DNA from: Flexivirga endophytica
GTDB lineage: Bacteria > Actinomycetota > Actinomycetes > Actinomycetales > Dermatophilaceae
Length of the DNA stretch: 64,000 nt
Assembly (NCBI RefSeq): GCF_014640635.1
Contig: NZ_BMHI01000006.1
Span: 248,001 to 312,000 of the forward strand
Direction: 5' to 3'
Part shown: piece by piece, positions 24,839-33,083 of the stretch
Position numbering within the stretch: the first letter of the stretch is position 1
Layout of the letters: each line of letters opens with the position of its first letter
Made by a program: the position numbers and the translations under genes
The notes under the pieces: generated by a model
Seen by the model: the letters and a program-made list of their open reading frames with translations, nothing else
What the model was told of the DNA's origin: nothing
The model's database searches: none

Positions 24839-25357
24839 GTGCACCTTCGCCGCCACTTCGCGTGGGCGTTTGTCGCGGTGCTGCTGCTGGGGCTCGTCGG
24901 GGTCGGAGTCACCGGCTGGCGGCAGGGATACCGGGCGTACGTCATCCATACCGGATCGATGAAACCCACTCTCGTGCCTGGCGATCTGATCATCGACCGG
25001 CCCGCCTCGCCGGACCGCCTCCAGACGGGCGACATCATCACTTTCCGGCACTCCGCCGGACCCGATCTGGTGACGCACCGGATCACGAGGGTCGCCGATG
25101 CCGGGATCCATACCAAAGGTGATGCCAACCGGACGGCGGATGTGTGGACGATCGCGCCGCAGATGGTTCAGGGTGTCGAACAGACCCGCCTGCCGGGGCT
25201 GGGTTACCTCGCGGTGTATCTCAAACAGCCCACCGGGCTCGCGTCTCTGGCGACAGTACTCATCGCGCTCTTCCTGCTGTGGCGCCTGTTCTTCCCGCCG
25301 GAGGAGCCGCGGACCGTACGACGCGTGCCCAGCGGAAATACAGTGCCCCCGGCATGA
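24839..25357 (+). CDS. SipW-type (ER-type) signal peptidase I
   Basis: A 172-residue membrane protease. It has an N-terminal transmembrane helix (about residues 9-26), the nucleophile S40 in HTGSMKPT, and H80 in LVTHRI where bacterial type I enzymes have lysine. This Ser-His arrangement marks the SipW/ER-type group. GDANRTAD matches the conserved GDNN-like box. A second helix (about 132-150) sits near the C-terminus. GTG at 24839 follows TGAGGAG. The last 14 bp overlap the 3' end of the tRNA-Arg gene on the other strand. Its expected substrate is the product of the preceding gene. Confidence 0.9.
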   Translation: MHLRRHFAWAFVAVLLLGLVGVGVTGWRQGYRAYVIHTGSMKPTLVPGDLIIDRPASPDRLQTGDIITFRHSAGPDLVTHRITRVADAGIHTKGDANRTADVWTIAPQMVQGVEQTRLPGLGYLAVYLKQPTGLASLATVLIALFLLWRLFFPPEEPRTVRRVPSGNTVPPA

Positions 25358-25416
25358 TTCGAACATGCGACACCCGCTTTAGGAGAGCGGTGCTCTATCC
25401 CCTGAGCTACGGGGGC
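25344..25416 (-). tRNA. tRNA-Arg (anticodon CCT)
   Basis: Minus-strand cloverleaf. The acceptor stem is GCCCCCG/CGGGGGC with discriminator A, the D-arm TAGCTCAGGGGATAGAGC, and the anticodon stem CCGCT/AGCGG with loop CTCCTAA, giving anticodon CCT for AGG codons. The T-arm has GTTCGAATC. The CCA end is not encoded. It lies immediately outside the mycofactocin island, a position often used by integrating DNA, although no integrase or attachment repeat is visible. Confidence 0.95.
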
Positions 25417-25597
25417 AAGAACCGGAACGAACAACTGCAGCCAGCTCACCGGATCGAGTGAGTTACTGCACCGTCACGCCAGGCCCGAAGTGCCAGCGCC
25501 TGATCGACCGGATGACCGTTCGATGGTGGAAGCTCGCACTGGGAGCATGCTACCGGAGCCCTGCACCTCCGCTCGCAGGTCGGGGTGCGAGGTGCGG

Positions 25598-27040
25598 TCA
25601 GCCAGGTCGTTCGGGCCGTGCTTCGGCATCGCCTCGGCGAGAGCGAATCCCGCGGCGTACCAGGGGGATGAGGGCCTCCGGCGAGCGTGCGGCGAGGGCG
25701 CCCCACCAGAGGCCCAGCCCGTAGGCGAGATCGTCGAGCGTGCGGAGCGCGATGAAGCGCACCGGGTCCAGGGCGGGTCGCTTGCGTCGGTGGGCGACGA
25801 GACCGGCCAGGACCGCGGAGGCGACATACGCCCGGCGGGCTCGCTTGGAGAAGGGTACGAGCCCCAGCGTCAGCGGCACGTAGTGCCGGGTGACGATCGT
25901 CGCGGTCTGTTCGAGGCTGGAACGCATCGCGACCTTCGTCAGGGCGGTGGCAGAGCCTGCAGGATCGTCGGCGGTGGCGAAGCGCTGCCTCAGCCCGCGC
26001 CACAAGGCAGCCGTTGCGCCCGCGACCAGCAGGGGACTCCATCGTTGCTGGGCGAGGAGCGCGACTGTCACTGCCGCAGTCCACGGCGTCAGCACTGCCG
26101 GCGCGACGGCTGATCCGTGTCGTATGGCGAGTGGTGCGGCGCCCGTGCCATAGAGCAGCTTGCGTCCGAACCACTCACGGAACCGGGCCCGGTGTTCGTG
26201 TTGGACCTGCGCGTTCGGCTCGTAGCGCACTGACCATCGAGAGGCCATCCGCCATACCAGATCGACGTCCTCCGCCACCTGCATCGACTCGTCGAAACCG
26301 TTGCCCAGTGCGGACTTTCGCGCCAGCATCGCCGCACTGGGGAGGTAGGAGACCCTCGCATGCGGACGGACGAGCGCCGGCTGATCGCCGAGGTCGAGGG
26401 ACGAGCAGGCCGCCTCGTAGCGGTGCAGCGCACTGCCGTCCTCGACCAGTCCGAGAATTCTCGGCGCCACCAGTCCGACCTTCGGATCGGTGAAATGTCG
26501 TCGCAGCACAGTGAGCGCCTCGACGTCGAGCACCACGTCGGAGTCGACGAACGCGACCAACTCCGTGTGCACCTGGCCGAGGCCGGTGTTGCGGGCCGCG
26601 GCCGGGCCGCGCGATTGTGTGTGCCGCACGTAGCGCGCGCCGTGTCGTTCGCACACCGCGCTCAGTTCGTCCGGGTCGAGCGAGCCGTCGTCGACGACGA
26701 CGGCGCGGACACCGACGCAGTTCGCCAGCAACCGATCCACCGCAGCCGCCCGGTCACGCACCGGTATGACGAGCGTGATGTCGTCCGTGCGGAAGGGCGG
26801 CACCGAGTCGGGCCATCGCGGCTCGGCCATCCCGCGGTCCAGGAGGAGTCTTGCCAGCGTGCGGGACGTCGGGTCCTCGACACGCAAAACACCGTTGGCA
26901 TCGATGCGCTCGACCGCCGCCGGGCGTAGCCGGAGGAGGCTACCGGCGTCGCCGTACAACGTGCGGCCGTCGGTGCACCGATGGGTCCATGCACCGAGCT
27001 TGACCTCGAAACCATCTGGCAATCGGTCGGATTCAGACAC
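25598..27040 (-). CDS. mftF: Mycofactocin biosynthesis glycosyltransferase
   Basis: A GT2 glycosyltransferase of 480 residues, which in the mycofactocin pathway adds the glucose chain to the cofactor. Catalytic features are TLVIPVRDRAAAVDRLL, VVVDDGSLD, a DxD-like VDSDVVLD, and EDVDLVWRM. Two or three hydrophobic helices lie in the C-terminal half (about 290-420). Position and length match MftF. The start is uncertain: GTG at 27040 overlaps the SDR stop, while an ATG five codons earlier (27055) overlaps it further. It is the last gene of the leftward mft transcript. Confidence 0.88.
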   Translation of the reverse strand: MSESDRLPDGFEVKLGAWTHRCTDGRTLYGDAGSLLRLRPAAVERIDANGVLRVEDPTSRTLARLLLDRGMAEPRWPDSVPPFRTDDITLVIPVRDRAAAVDRLLANCVGVRAVVVDDGSLDPDELSAVCERHGARYVRHTQSRGPAAARNTGLGQVHTELVAFVDSDVVLDVEALTVLRRHFTDPKVGLVAPRILGLVEDGSALHRYEAACSSLDLGDQPALVRPHARVSYLPSAAMLARKSALGNGFDESMQVAEDVDLVWRMASRWSVRYEPNAQVQHEHRARFREWFGRKLLYGTGAAPLAIRHGSAVAPAVLTPWTAAVTVALLAQQRWSPLLVAGATAALWRGLRQRFATADDPAGSATALTKVAMRSSLEQTATIVTRHYVPLTLGLVPFSKRARRAYVASAVLAGLVAHRRKRPALDPVRFIALRTLDDLAYGLGLWWGALAARSPEALIPLVRRGIRSRRGDAEARPERPG

Positions 27041-27806
27041 GACCGAGTCCTGCATCGGCCGGCAGGATCGCCCCGTGCAGCACCGGCCCGGCACCGAGCG
27101 CGAACACCACGACGTGCGCCAGTTCCTCGGGTCGGAGCGGCCGCTTTCCGTGCTGGTGCTGCACCAGATCGTGCACGTCGGTCAGCCCGTATGCCGCCGC
27201 GGTCTGCCGCAGCATCGTCGTGTCGGTGGAGCCCGGTGCGACACCACACGCGGTCACGGACGTTCCGACCAGGTCCGAGGCGAGCGCTCGGACGATCCCG
27301 GCCGTCGCGTGCTTCGCGACGACGTATGGCGCCAACCCGTAGAGGCCCTTCTCGCCGGCAACGCTGGTCAGCGCCACGAAGGTGGGCAAGGCCTCTGCCG
27401 GTCGGGACAAGAGGTGTGGCACGACCGCTCGCGCCAGGTGCCAGGTCGTGAGGGTGTTGAACGCGATCGACTTCTCCAGCGTCTCCTCGTCCGTCTCCCA
27501 CAACGGTCGACCTCCGGTCACGGCCCCGGCGAACGCGACCGCCGCATCGACGTGACCATGACGCTGGATCACCGACCTGACCGCGGCGATCGTCGCTGCG
27601 CCGTCACGCAGGTCCACCGACATCGTCTCGATACCGGAAATACTTTGCAGCGCAACACGATCCGCCTCATCGGCCAACGGATAGAAATCGTCCACCGTGT
27701 CGAAGGCGTCCAACACGACGACCCGGTCGCCACGCTCGGCGAGCAACCGTGCAGTCGCCGCGCCCATGCCCCGGCCGCCACCGCCGAGGAGCACCACCCG
27801 CGTCAT
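27033..27806 (-). CDS. Mycofactocin-cluster SDR oxidoreductase
   Basis: A 257-residue short-chain dehydrogenase/reductase. The Rossmann glycine motif is GGGGRGMG, with D33-like acidic residue after the second strand (VVLDAFD), suggesting NAD. The active site is a serine in ALTSVAGEKG with YVVAK. Such SDRs are common companions of mft genes and are thought to use mycofactocin to recycle a tightly held nicotinamide. The substrate is unknown. It overlaps mftE (ATGA) on one side and mftF on the other. Confidence 0.85.
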   Translation of the reverse strand: MTRVVLLGGGGRGMGAATARLLAERGDRVVVLDAFDTVDDFYPLADEADRVALQSISGIETMSVDLRDGAATIAAVRSVIQRHGHVDAAVAFAGAVTGGRPLWETDEETLEKSIAFNTLTTWHLARAVVPHLLSRPAEALPTFVALTSVAGEKGLYGLAPYVVAKHATAGIVRALASDLVGTSVTACGVAPGSTDTTMLRQTAAAYGLTDVHDLVQHQHGKRPLRPEELAHVVVFALGAGPVLHGAILPADAGLGRV

Positions 27807-28528
27807 CGGACGGCCGTCGACGCGCGCAGGAACGAGCCGCCTTCGGCGACCGCGCCGTCCTGGATCTGGTCGGCGATGCGAGCGGCGAGTGCGCCGAGCA
27901 TGCGCTCACCGTCCATCGCCGTCGCGTTGCGCGGATCGCCCAGGACACCATTGGGCGAAACTGCCTCAATCCCAGAGGATTTCATCCTCGGCCACAGTTC
28001 GGCCGCAGGAGTGGTGTTGCCGACTGCGGCTCGCTCCAGCTGAACGGACTCTGGCTCGATGGCCAACATCATCGAGGTCTCGGCGTGGCCGGCGTGTGCG
28101 TCGAAGTCCTGCTCGGCACACGTCGTCCACGCGACCGTTGGCGCCTCGAACCGCAGCAACCGGACGGCTTCGAGCAGCGCACCGACGTTGCCGCCGTGGC
28201 CGGACACCAGCACGATCCGGTCGGCCCATCGCCGGGCAGAGCGCACCAGCTCGACGAGGACGTGACGCAACGCGTCCCCGCCGATCGATATCGTCCCCGC
28301 GAAGCCTTCGTGCTCGCCGCTCGATCCGTACTCCAGGCACGGCGCCACCGTCGCCGAAACACCTTGCTCGACAAGCTGTTCCGCCACCCGGTGGCACACC
28401 TCTCGGGCAATGTGGGAGTCCGTCGACAGCGGCAGGTGTGGCCCGTGCTGCTCCACGCTGCCGAGCGGCACCAGCACCACGCAGGCCTGCGCGGCACCGG
28501 CACTCGTCGCATCACCGAGATCGGTCAT
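27803..28528 (-). CDS. mftE: Mycofactocin precursor peptide peptidase, creatininase family
   Basis: A metal-dependent amidohydrolase-like peptidase of 241 residues, which in the pathway releases the C-terminal Val-Tyr dipeptide from the modified MftA peptide. Creatininase-family metal ligands are visible: PLGSVEQHGPHLPLSTD, EYGSSGEHEGFAGTIS, VSGHGGNVGAL and HAGHAETSMML. Start ATG at 28528 overlaps the mftC stop (ATGA). An upstream extension to 28570 exists, but it would lie within mftC. Confidence 0.92.
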   Translation of the reverse strand: MTDLGDATSAGAAQACVVLVPLGSVEQHGPHLPLSTDSHIAREVCHRVAEQLVEQGVSATVAPCLEYGSSGEHEGFAGTISIGGDALRHVLVELVRSARRWADRIVLVSGHGGNVGALLEAVRLLRFEAPTVAWTTCAEQDFDAHAGHAETSMMLAIEPESVQLERAAVGNTTPAAELWPRMKSSGIEAVSPNGVLGDPRNATAMDGERMLGALAARIADQIQDGAVAEGGSFLRASTAVR

Positions 28529-29727
28529 CCCACCACGAAGTCCCCTGGGTTCACCGGGCTCTCGTCGCACATCGTCGTGGGCGGGCGTCGCCCGATCTTC
28601 ACGGGCACGGGCGCGTTACGGACCGTGCCCTTGTGTGAGTGATCCTGCGAGGGTGCCGGTCGATCCCCGACGGTCACGAACTCGGCGTTGCCCTTGACAC
28701 ACTCCGGGTCCGGCCCGTCGAGTGGCATACCGGTGAAGAACTTTGCCGCCATACAACCACCGCGGCAGGAGTCGTATGCCGAGCAGGACGAGCACGCACC
28801 GCCGGTCTGCGGCTCGCGCAACGACTTGAAGAGTTCGGCTTCGCGCCATACGTGTTGGAAGCCTTCATCGCGGATCGAGCCCGCCAGGAAGTTCTCGTGT
28901 ATGGCGAACGGGCAGGCATAGACGTCACCCACCGGGTCGACCAGGCAGACGACACGACCGGCACCGCACAGATTGAGGCCCGGCAGTGCGTCGCCGAAGG
29001 CGGACAGGTGGAAGAAGGAGTCGCCGGTCAACACCTTCTCGCCATTGGCGACCAGCCAGTCGTAGAGCTCACGCTGCTGGTGCGGCAACGGGTGCAGGTC
29101 CTGCCAGACATCCGCGCCACGGCCGGCCGGGCGCAGGCGGGTCAGACGAAGCTGCGCGCCGTGGTCATCGGCGATCTTCTTGAATTCGTCCAGCTGCGAG
29201 ATGTTTTCGCGCGTGCAGACCACAGACAGCTTGAAGTCCTTCATGCCGGCGTCACGCAGATTGTCCATCGCGCGGATCGCCGCGTCATACGTGCCGGCGC
29301 CGCGAATCGGGTCGTTGACCTCCGGTGTCGCGCCGTCCAGCGAGACCTGCACGTCGACATAGTCGGTCGCTGCCAGGCGTTCGGCTCGCTCCTTGGTGAT
29401 ACGAAAACCGTTGGTGGAGAACTTGACTCCGACATGATGCTCAACTGCGTAGTCGAGCAGCTCCCAGAAGTCCGGCCGCACGGTCGGTTCGCCGCCGCCG
29501 ATGTTGACATAGAAGATCTGCATCCGCTCGAACTCGTCGATCAACGCTTTGCACTCGTCGGTCGACAGCTCCCGCGGATCACGCCGGCCGGACGACGAAA
29601 GACAGTGCACGCACGCGAGATTGCAGGCGTAGGTCAGCTCCCAGGTCAAGCAGATCGGCGCATCGAGGCCGTATTCGAAGTGGTCCACCAGCCGGGTCGG
29701 TGCGCGGCGCTCAGCCACTGCGGTCAT
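28525..29727 (-). CDS. mftC: Mycofactocin radical SAM maturase
   Basis: A radical SAM/SPASM enzyme, 400 residues, which decarboxylates and cross-links the C-terminal Val-Tyr of MftA. The SAM iron-sulfur cluster motif is C35-x3-C39-x2-C42 (CNLACVHC), followed by GGGEPTVRPDFWEL and FSTNG. The SPASM cysteines are in the last 130 residues (LCGAGRVVCLVDPVGDVYAC, CSSCSAYDSCRGGC). The C-terminal tail after 350 is unusually long and low in structure. ATG at 29727 overlaps the mftB stop. Confidence 0.96.
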   Translation of the reverse strand: MTAVAERRAPTRLVDHFEYGLDAPICLTWELTYACNLACVHCLSSSGRRDPRELSTDECKALIDEFERMQIFYVNIGGGEPTVRPDFWELLDYAVEHHVGVKFSTNGFRITKERAERLAATDYVDVQVSLDGATPEVNDPIRGAGTYDAAIRAMDNLRDAGMKDFKLSVVCTRENISQLDEFKKIADDHGAQLRLTRLRPAGRGADVWQDLHPLPHQQRELYDWLVANGEKVLTGDSFFHLSAFGDALPGLNLCGAGRVVCLVDPVGDVYACPFAIHENFLAGSIRDEGFQHVWREAELFKSLREPQTGGACSSCSAYDSCRGGCMAAKFFTGMPLDGPDPECVKGNAEFVTVGDRPAPSQDHSHKGTVRNAPVPVKIGRRPPTTMCDESPVNPGDFVVG

Positions 29728-29990
29728 TGTGTGTTCCTCCGAACGATGAGGTGCTGGTCGGCGAGCCGCTCGAGCGCCGCTCGGAAACGAGGACGCTCGC
29801 CGTCCGAAATACCCACGGCATCAAGCGTTTCGGCGATATTCGGGTGGTTGCGCAGTTGCCGGACGACGTCAACCAGGGCGGGATCCTTCAGGAAAGACAG
29901 GCGTCGTGTCGTGAAGTCGTAGGCGAGGGCGCCGAACGTCTCGGGGCGCAGCGCCACCGAACCGTTCAGCGTCCATGCCTCCTCGAGCAT
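29724..29990 (-). CDS. mftB: Mycofactocin peptide chaperone
   Basis: An 88-residue peptide-recognition protein that presents MftA to MftC, of the PqqD-like RRE type. It begins MLEEAWTLNGSVALRPETFG, followed by GALAYDFTTRRLSFLKDPALV and a C-terminal helix FRAALERLADQHLIVRR. Its ATG at 29990 touches the stop of mftA (TGATG arrangement), and its stop overlaps the mftC start. Together these show a tightly coupled mftA-B-C unit. Confidence 0.93.
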   Translation of the reverse strand: MLEEAWTLNGSVALRPETFGALAYDFTTRRLSFLKDPALVDVVRQLRNHPNIAETLDAVGISDGERPRFRAALERLADQHLIVRRNTQ

Positions 29991-30109
29991 CAGTAGACGC
30001 CGCACATTCCGTCGATCGACACGTCCTCGACCAAGTCGTCGGCGACAACCTGGTCCACGTTCGACTCTGCTGGATCCACGGTCTCGCGCTCGATTTCTTC
30101 GGTGGCCAC
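29990..30109 (-). CDS. mftA: Mycofactocin precursor peptide
   Basis: A 39-residue ribosomally made precursor. It reads VATEEIERETVD at the start, an acidic leader follows, and it ends IDGMCGVY. The terminal Val-Tyr is the part that MftC and MftE turn into the redox-active core of mycofactocin. GTG at 30109 follows GAGGAG by 6 bases. The gene is too short for routine gene finding. It is first in the leftward mft transcript, facing mdo across a 359-bp regulatory region. Confidence 0.95.
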   Translation of the reverse strand: MATEEIERETVDPAESNVDQVVADDLVEDVSIDGMCGVY

Positions 30110-30229
30110 GGTGGCTCCTCTCGTCGTGGGTATGACGCAACCCGGCAACGCCGGGACCGCCCGCGCCGGTTCGGGCGCTGGCTCCACGCTATGAAGTCGG
30201 CGTCGCACCCCGCACTCACCGCCCGGGCG

Positions 30230-30261
30230 GCGTACACCTACCCGCTCGGGTAGGCATACGC
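30230..30261. promoter_or_regulatory. Inverted-repeat operator 1 in the mftA-mdo promoter region
   Basis: The core CCTACCCG-CT-CGGGTAGG (30237-30254) is a perfect 8+8 inverted repeat. Outside it GCGTA (30230-30234) pairs with TACGC (30257-30261), so the symmetry extends over 32 bp. A near copy lies 79 bp further right. The size and shape fit a NarL/LuxR-type dimer site, and the window encodes one such response regulator at 35561-36214. This assignment is inference. Confidence 0.75.
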
Positions 30262-30315
30262 ACCCCACGAAGTTCTCCCGCCCGTTCCTCGCTCCGATAC
30301 TTCGCGAGGACCCCG

Positions 30316-30333
30316 CCTACCTGAGCGGGTAGG
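30316..30333. promoter_or_regulatory. Inverted-repeat operator 2 in the mftA-mdo promoter region
   Basis: CCTACCTG-AG-CGGGTAGG, differing from operator 1 by one arm base and the spacer. It lies about 136 bp before the mdo start and about 207 bp before the mftA start. The centre-to-centre distance to operator 1 is 79 bp. The rest of 30110-30468 has no gene; I see no other clear motif there. Confidence 0.72.
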
Positions 30334-30468
30334 GCCGCTCCTCCCCGGGAGGCCAGCGAGTGCGGACCGAAAGGGCGGTGACGAGAGGTGCGTCACATTC
30401 CTAACGTCGAAAGGTGTCGGCATTCCCCCGATTGCGCACCTGCGCCAATCCCTCACCCAGGAGGACCC

Positions 30469-31761
30469 ATGCAAGTTGATGAGTTGCTGAAGCCGTTCCC
30501 GATCAAGGAATTTCACCCGTTCCCGCGCGGGCTGCTCGGCCCGGGCGGCGCCGAGATGATCGGACCGGAAGCCCTCAAGCTCGGCTTCAAGAAGACACTG
30601 GTGATGACGACCGGGCTCCGCGGCTCCGACGTGGTGCACAACATCGTCGAGTCTATGAAGTACCACGGGCTGGAGGTTGTGCTCTTCGACAAGGTCGAGT
30701 CCAACCCCAAGGACTACAACGTCATGGACGCGGTGTCGCTCTATCAGGACACCAAGTGTGACTCGTTCGTGTCCATCGGTGGTGGCTCGTCGCACGACGC
30801 TTGTAAGGGCGCGCGCATCTCCGTCGCGCACGACGGTCGCAACATCAACGAGTTCGAGGGCTTCAACAAGAGTGAGAACCCCAAGAACCCGCCGCACATC
30901 GCCGTGTCCACCACGGCCGGCACCGGCTCCGAGACTTCCTGGGCCTACGTCATCACCGACACGACGACGGACCCGAAGAAGCCGCACAAATACGTCGCGT
31001 TCGATGACGCAGCGATCACCTCGCTGGCCATCGATGACCCGGTGATGTACTACTCGACGCCGATCGACTTCACCGCTCAGTGCGGATTCGACGTGCTGGC
31101 GCACGCTTCCGAGCCGTACACCTCACGGCTGAACTTCCCGCCGTCGTTGGGCAGCGCGTTGCAGGCGATCAAGCTGACCGCGCAGAACCTGCGCGAAGCC
31201 ACCTGGAACCCACAGGATCTCCCGGGCCGCGAGGGGATGATGTACGCGCAGTACATCGCCGCTCAGGCGTTCAACTCCGGTGGGCTGGGCATCATCCACT
31301 CCATCAGCCACGCGGTGTCGGCCTTCTACGACCTGCACCACGGCCTGAACAACGCGATCGCGCTACCGCGCGTCTGGGCGTTCAACATGCCCGTCATGTA
31401 CAAGCGCTTCGCGGACATCGCCGAGGCGATGGGCGTGGACACGCACGGTATGACGGACGTCCAGGCCGCCGATGCAGCGCTGGCAGCGTCGATCAGGCTG
31501 CTCCGCGACGTCGGAATCCCCGAGAAGTTCACCGACGTCACCCAGGACAGCTACGTCAAGAACCGGCTCGGGCAAGGGCCGACGAAGTACTACGAGAACA
31601 AGAAGGTCGTCAAGGGCGACAAGGCGGACGTCGACAACATCACCAATCACGTGCTCGGCGACACCTGCACGCCCGGTAACCCGAAGGAGTGCACCTTCGA
31701 CACGGTTCGCCCGGTGGTCGAGCACTGCTTCAACGGTGACCTGGACGACCTGCTCGGCTGA
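30469..31761 (+). CDS. mdo: NDMA-dependent methanol/alcohol dehydrogenase
   Basis: A 430-residue iron-type (family III) alcohol dehydrogenase that keeps its nicotinamide tightly bound and so needs an external acceptor (NDMA in the test tube, mycofactocin in the cell). The start MQVDELLKPFPIKEFHPFPR and the end GDLDDLLG are nearly those of the Amycolatopsis enzyme as I remember it. Motifs: SIGGGSSHDACKGA, VSTTAGTGSETS, and metal residues around FDVLAHASEPY and HSISHAVSAFYDLHHG. The related purified enzymes are decamers containing Zn and Mg. Actual substrate here may be methanol, ethanol or longer alcohols. An ATG at 30469 follows CAGGAGGA. Confidence 0.95.
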   Translation: MQVDELLKPFPIKEFHPFPRGLLGPGGAEMIGPEALKLGFKKTLVMTTGLRGSDVVHNIVESMKYHGLEVVLFDKVESNPKDYNVMDAVSLYQDTKCDSFVSIGGGSSHDACKGARISVAHDGRNINEFEGFNKSENPKNPPHIAVSTTAGTGSETSWAYVITDTTTDPKKPHKYVAFDDAAITSLAIDDPVMYYSTPIDFTAQCGFDVLAHASEPYTSRLNFPPSLGSALQAIKLTAQNLREATWNPQDLPGREGMMYAQYIAAQAFNSGGLGIIHSISHAVSAFYDLHHGLNNAIALPRVWAFNMPVMYKRFADIAEAMGVDTHGMTDVQAADAALAASIRLLRDVGIPEKFTDVTQDSYVKNRLGQGPTKYYENKKVVKGDKADVDNITNHVLGDTCTPGNPKECTFDTVRPVVEHCFNGDLDDLLG

Positions 31762-31780
31762 GCGGTCCATCCCCTGCACA

Positions 31781-31818
31781 CGCTGCCCGCACCGAGGAGA
31801 ACTCGCGTGCGGGCAGCG
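31781..31818 (+). terminator. Hairpin between mdo and the MoxR gene
   Basis: CGCTGCCCGCAC (31781-31792) pairs perfectly with GTGCGGGCAGCG (31807-31818) over 12 bp. It starts 20 bp after the mdo stop. It probably ends most mdo transcripts or protects their 3' end, leaving lower expression for the accessory genes downstream. Confidence 0.75.
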
Positions 31819-31850
31819 CCCTCAATCACCCCCCGTCGAAGGAGAGCACC

Positions 31851-33074
31851 GTGACGACGCCTGTGAGCCAGAGCACCGAGACCCAGCCGGACGGGATCGA
31901 TCCCGACTTCGCGAGCGTGGACGATGCCCGCGAGCGATTGCACGGCGTCGGCTATCTCACCGACGACCGACTCGCAACCACCGCCTACCTGCAGACCGCG
32001 CTCGGCAAGCCACTCCTGCTCGAGGGACCGGCCGGTGTCGGCAAGACCCAACTCGCCCAGAGCGTCGCGGCGGCAACAGGCCGAAAGCTGTTGCGGCTGC
32101 AGTGTTATGAAGGTCAGGACGAGACCAAGGCGCTCTACGAGTGGGACTACGGCAAGCAACTGCTCTACACGCAGATGCTGCGCGAGAAGATCGGCGAGAT
32201 CATCGCCGACACGACCGACCTGAACGCCGCCGTGGACCGGATCGCGGCTCAGGACAACATCTTCTTCTCCGAGCGTTTCCTCGCGCCACGCCCGTTGCTC
32301 GAAGCGGTGCAGTCGACCGAGCCGGTGGTGCTGCTGATCGACGAGGTCGACCGTGCTGACGAAGCACTGGAGGCGGTGCTGCTGGAGTTGCTCGCCGAAT
32401 TCCAGGTGTCGGTCCCGGAGATCGGCACTTTCATCGCCCAGTCGACCCCGCTGGTGTTGCTGACGTCGAACAACACGCGCGACCTGTCGGCTGCGCTCAA
32501 GCGCCGCTGCCTGCACCTCTTCCTCGACTACCCGGACGCGGAGCGCGAGCTGGAGATCATCCGCTCCAAGAACACCGGCCTCGCCGACTCGATCGCCGAG
32601 CAACTCGTCGAGGTCGTGCGCACGCTGCGGACACTCGATCTGCGGAAGTCACCGAGTATCTCCGAAACCATCGACTGGGCAAGGACACTCGCCGTTCTCG
32701 GGGTGCATGACCTGTCGCCTTCGGTGCTGGCCGACACGTTGAACGTCGTGTTGAAGTACGAACGCGACCTGGCGCTCGCAGCAAGGAACATTCCTCGCCT
32801 GCTCGACCCGAACGCGGAAGTTCCGGAGTCGCTCGGTCATGGGCACGGACACGGCCATGGACACAGCCACGGGCACGGCGACACCCACGGTCACGACGAC
32901 CCGACACCGGACGCGGACGGCGTGCAGGCCCGCGAGGACAAGGACAAACCCGGCCGGCACGACGAGCGCTATTACGGGTCACCGACCGCGAAGGCCGCCG
33001 CCCCGCGCAAGGTCCCATCCGGTCAGGGTGAGCGCTCCTTCAATCGTGGAGCGGCCCGCAAGCGGCCGGTCTGA
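31851..33074 (+). CDS. MoxR-type AAA+ ATPase with histidine-rich tail
   Basis: A 407-residue ATPase of the MoxR/CbbQ group, which works with a VWA protein to insert metals or activate enzymes. Walker A is EGPAGVGKTQ (about residues 58-67), Walker B VVLLIDEVDRADE, sensor LLTSNNTRDLS, and a C-terminal lid follows. Residues about 329-351 are a run of His-Gly pairs (GHGHGHGHGHSHGHGDTHGH) that looks like a metal-binding store. The VWA gene starts 10 bp after the stop codon. Co-location with mdo suggests a maturation factor for the metal-containing alcohol dehydrogenase. The start GTG at 31851 follows GAAGGAG. Confidence 0.88.
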   Translation: MTTPVSQSTETQPDGIDPDFASVDDARERLHGVGYLTDDRLATTAYLQTALGKPLLLEGPAGVGKTQLAQSVAAATGRKLLRLQCYEGQDETKALYEWDYGKQLLYTQMLREKIGEIIADTTDLNAAVDRIAAQDNIFFSERFLAPRPLLEAVQSTEPVVLLIDEVDRADEALEAVLLELLAEFQVSVPEIGTFIAQSTPLVLLTSNNTRDLSAALKRRCLHLFLDYPDAERELEIIRSKNTGLADSIAEQLVEVVRTLRTLDLRKSPSISETIDWARTLAVLGVHDLSPSVLADTLNVVLKYERDLALAARNIPRLLDPNAEVPESLGHGHGHGHGHSHGHGDTHGHDDPTPDADGVQAREDKDKPGRHDERYYGSPTAKAAAPRKVPSGQGERSFNRGAARKRPV

Positions 33075-33083
33075 GGCGCGACC

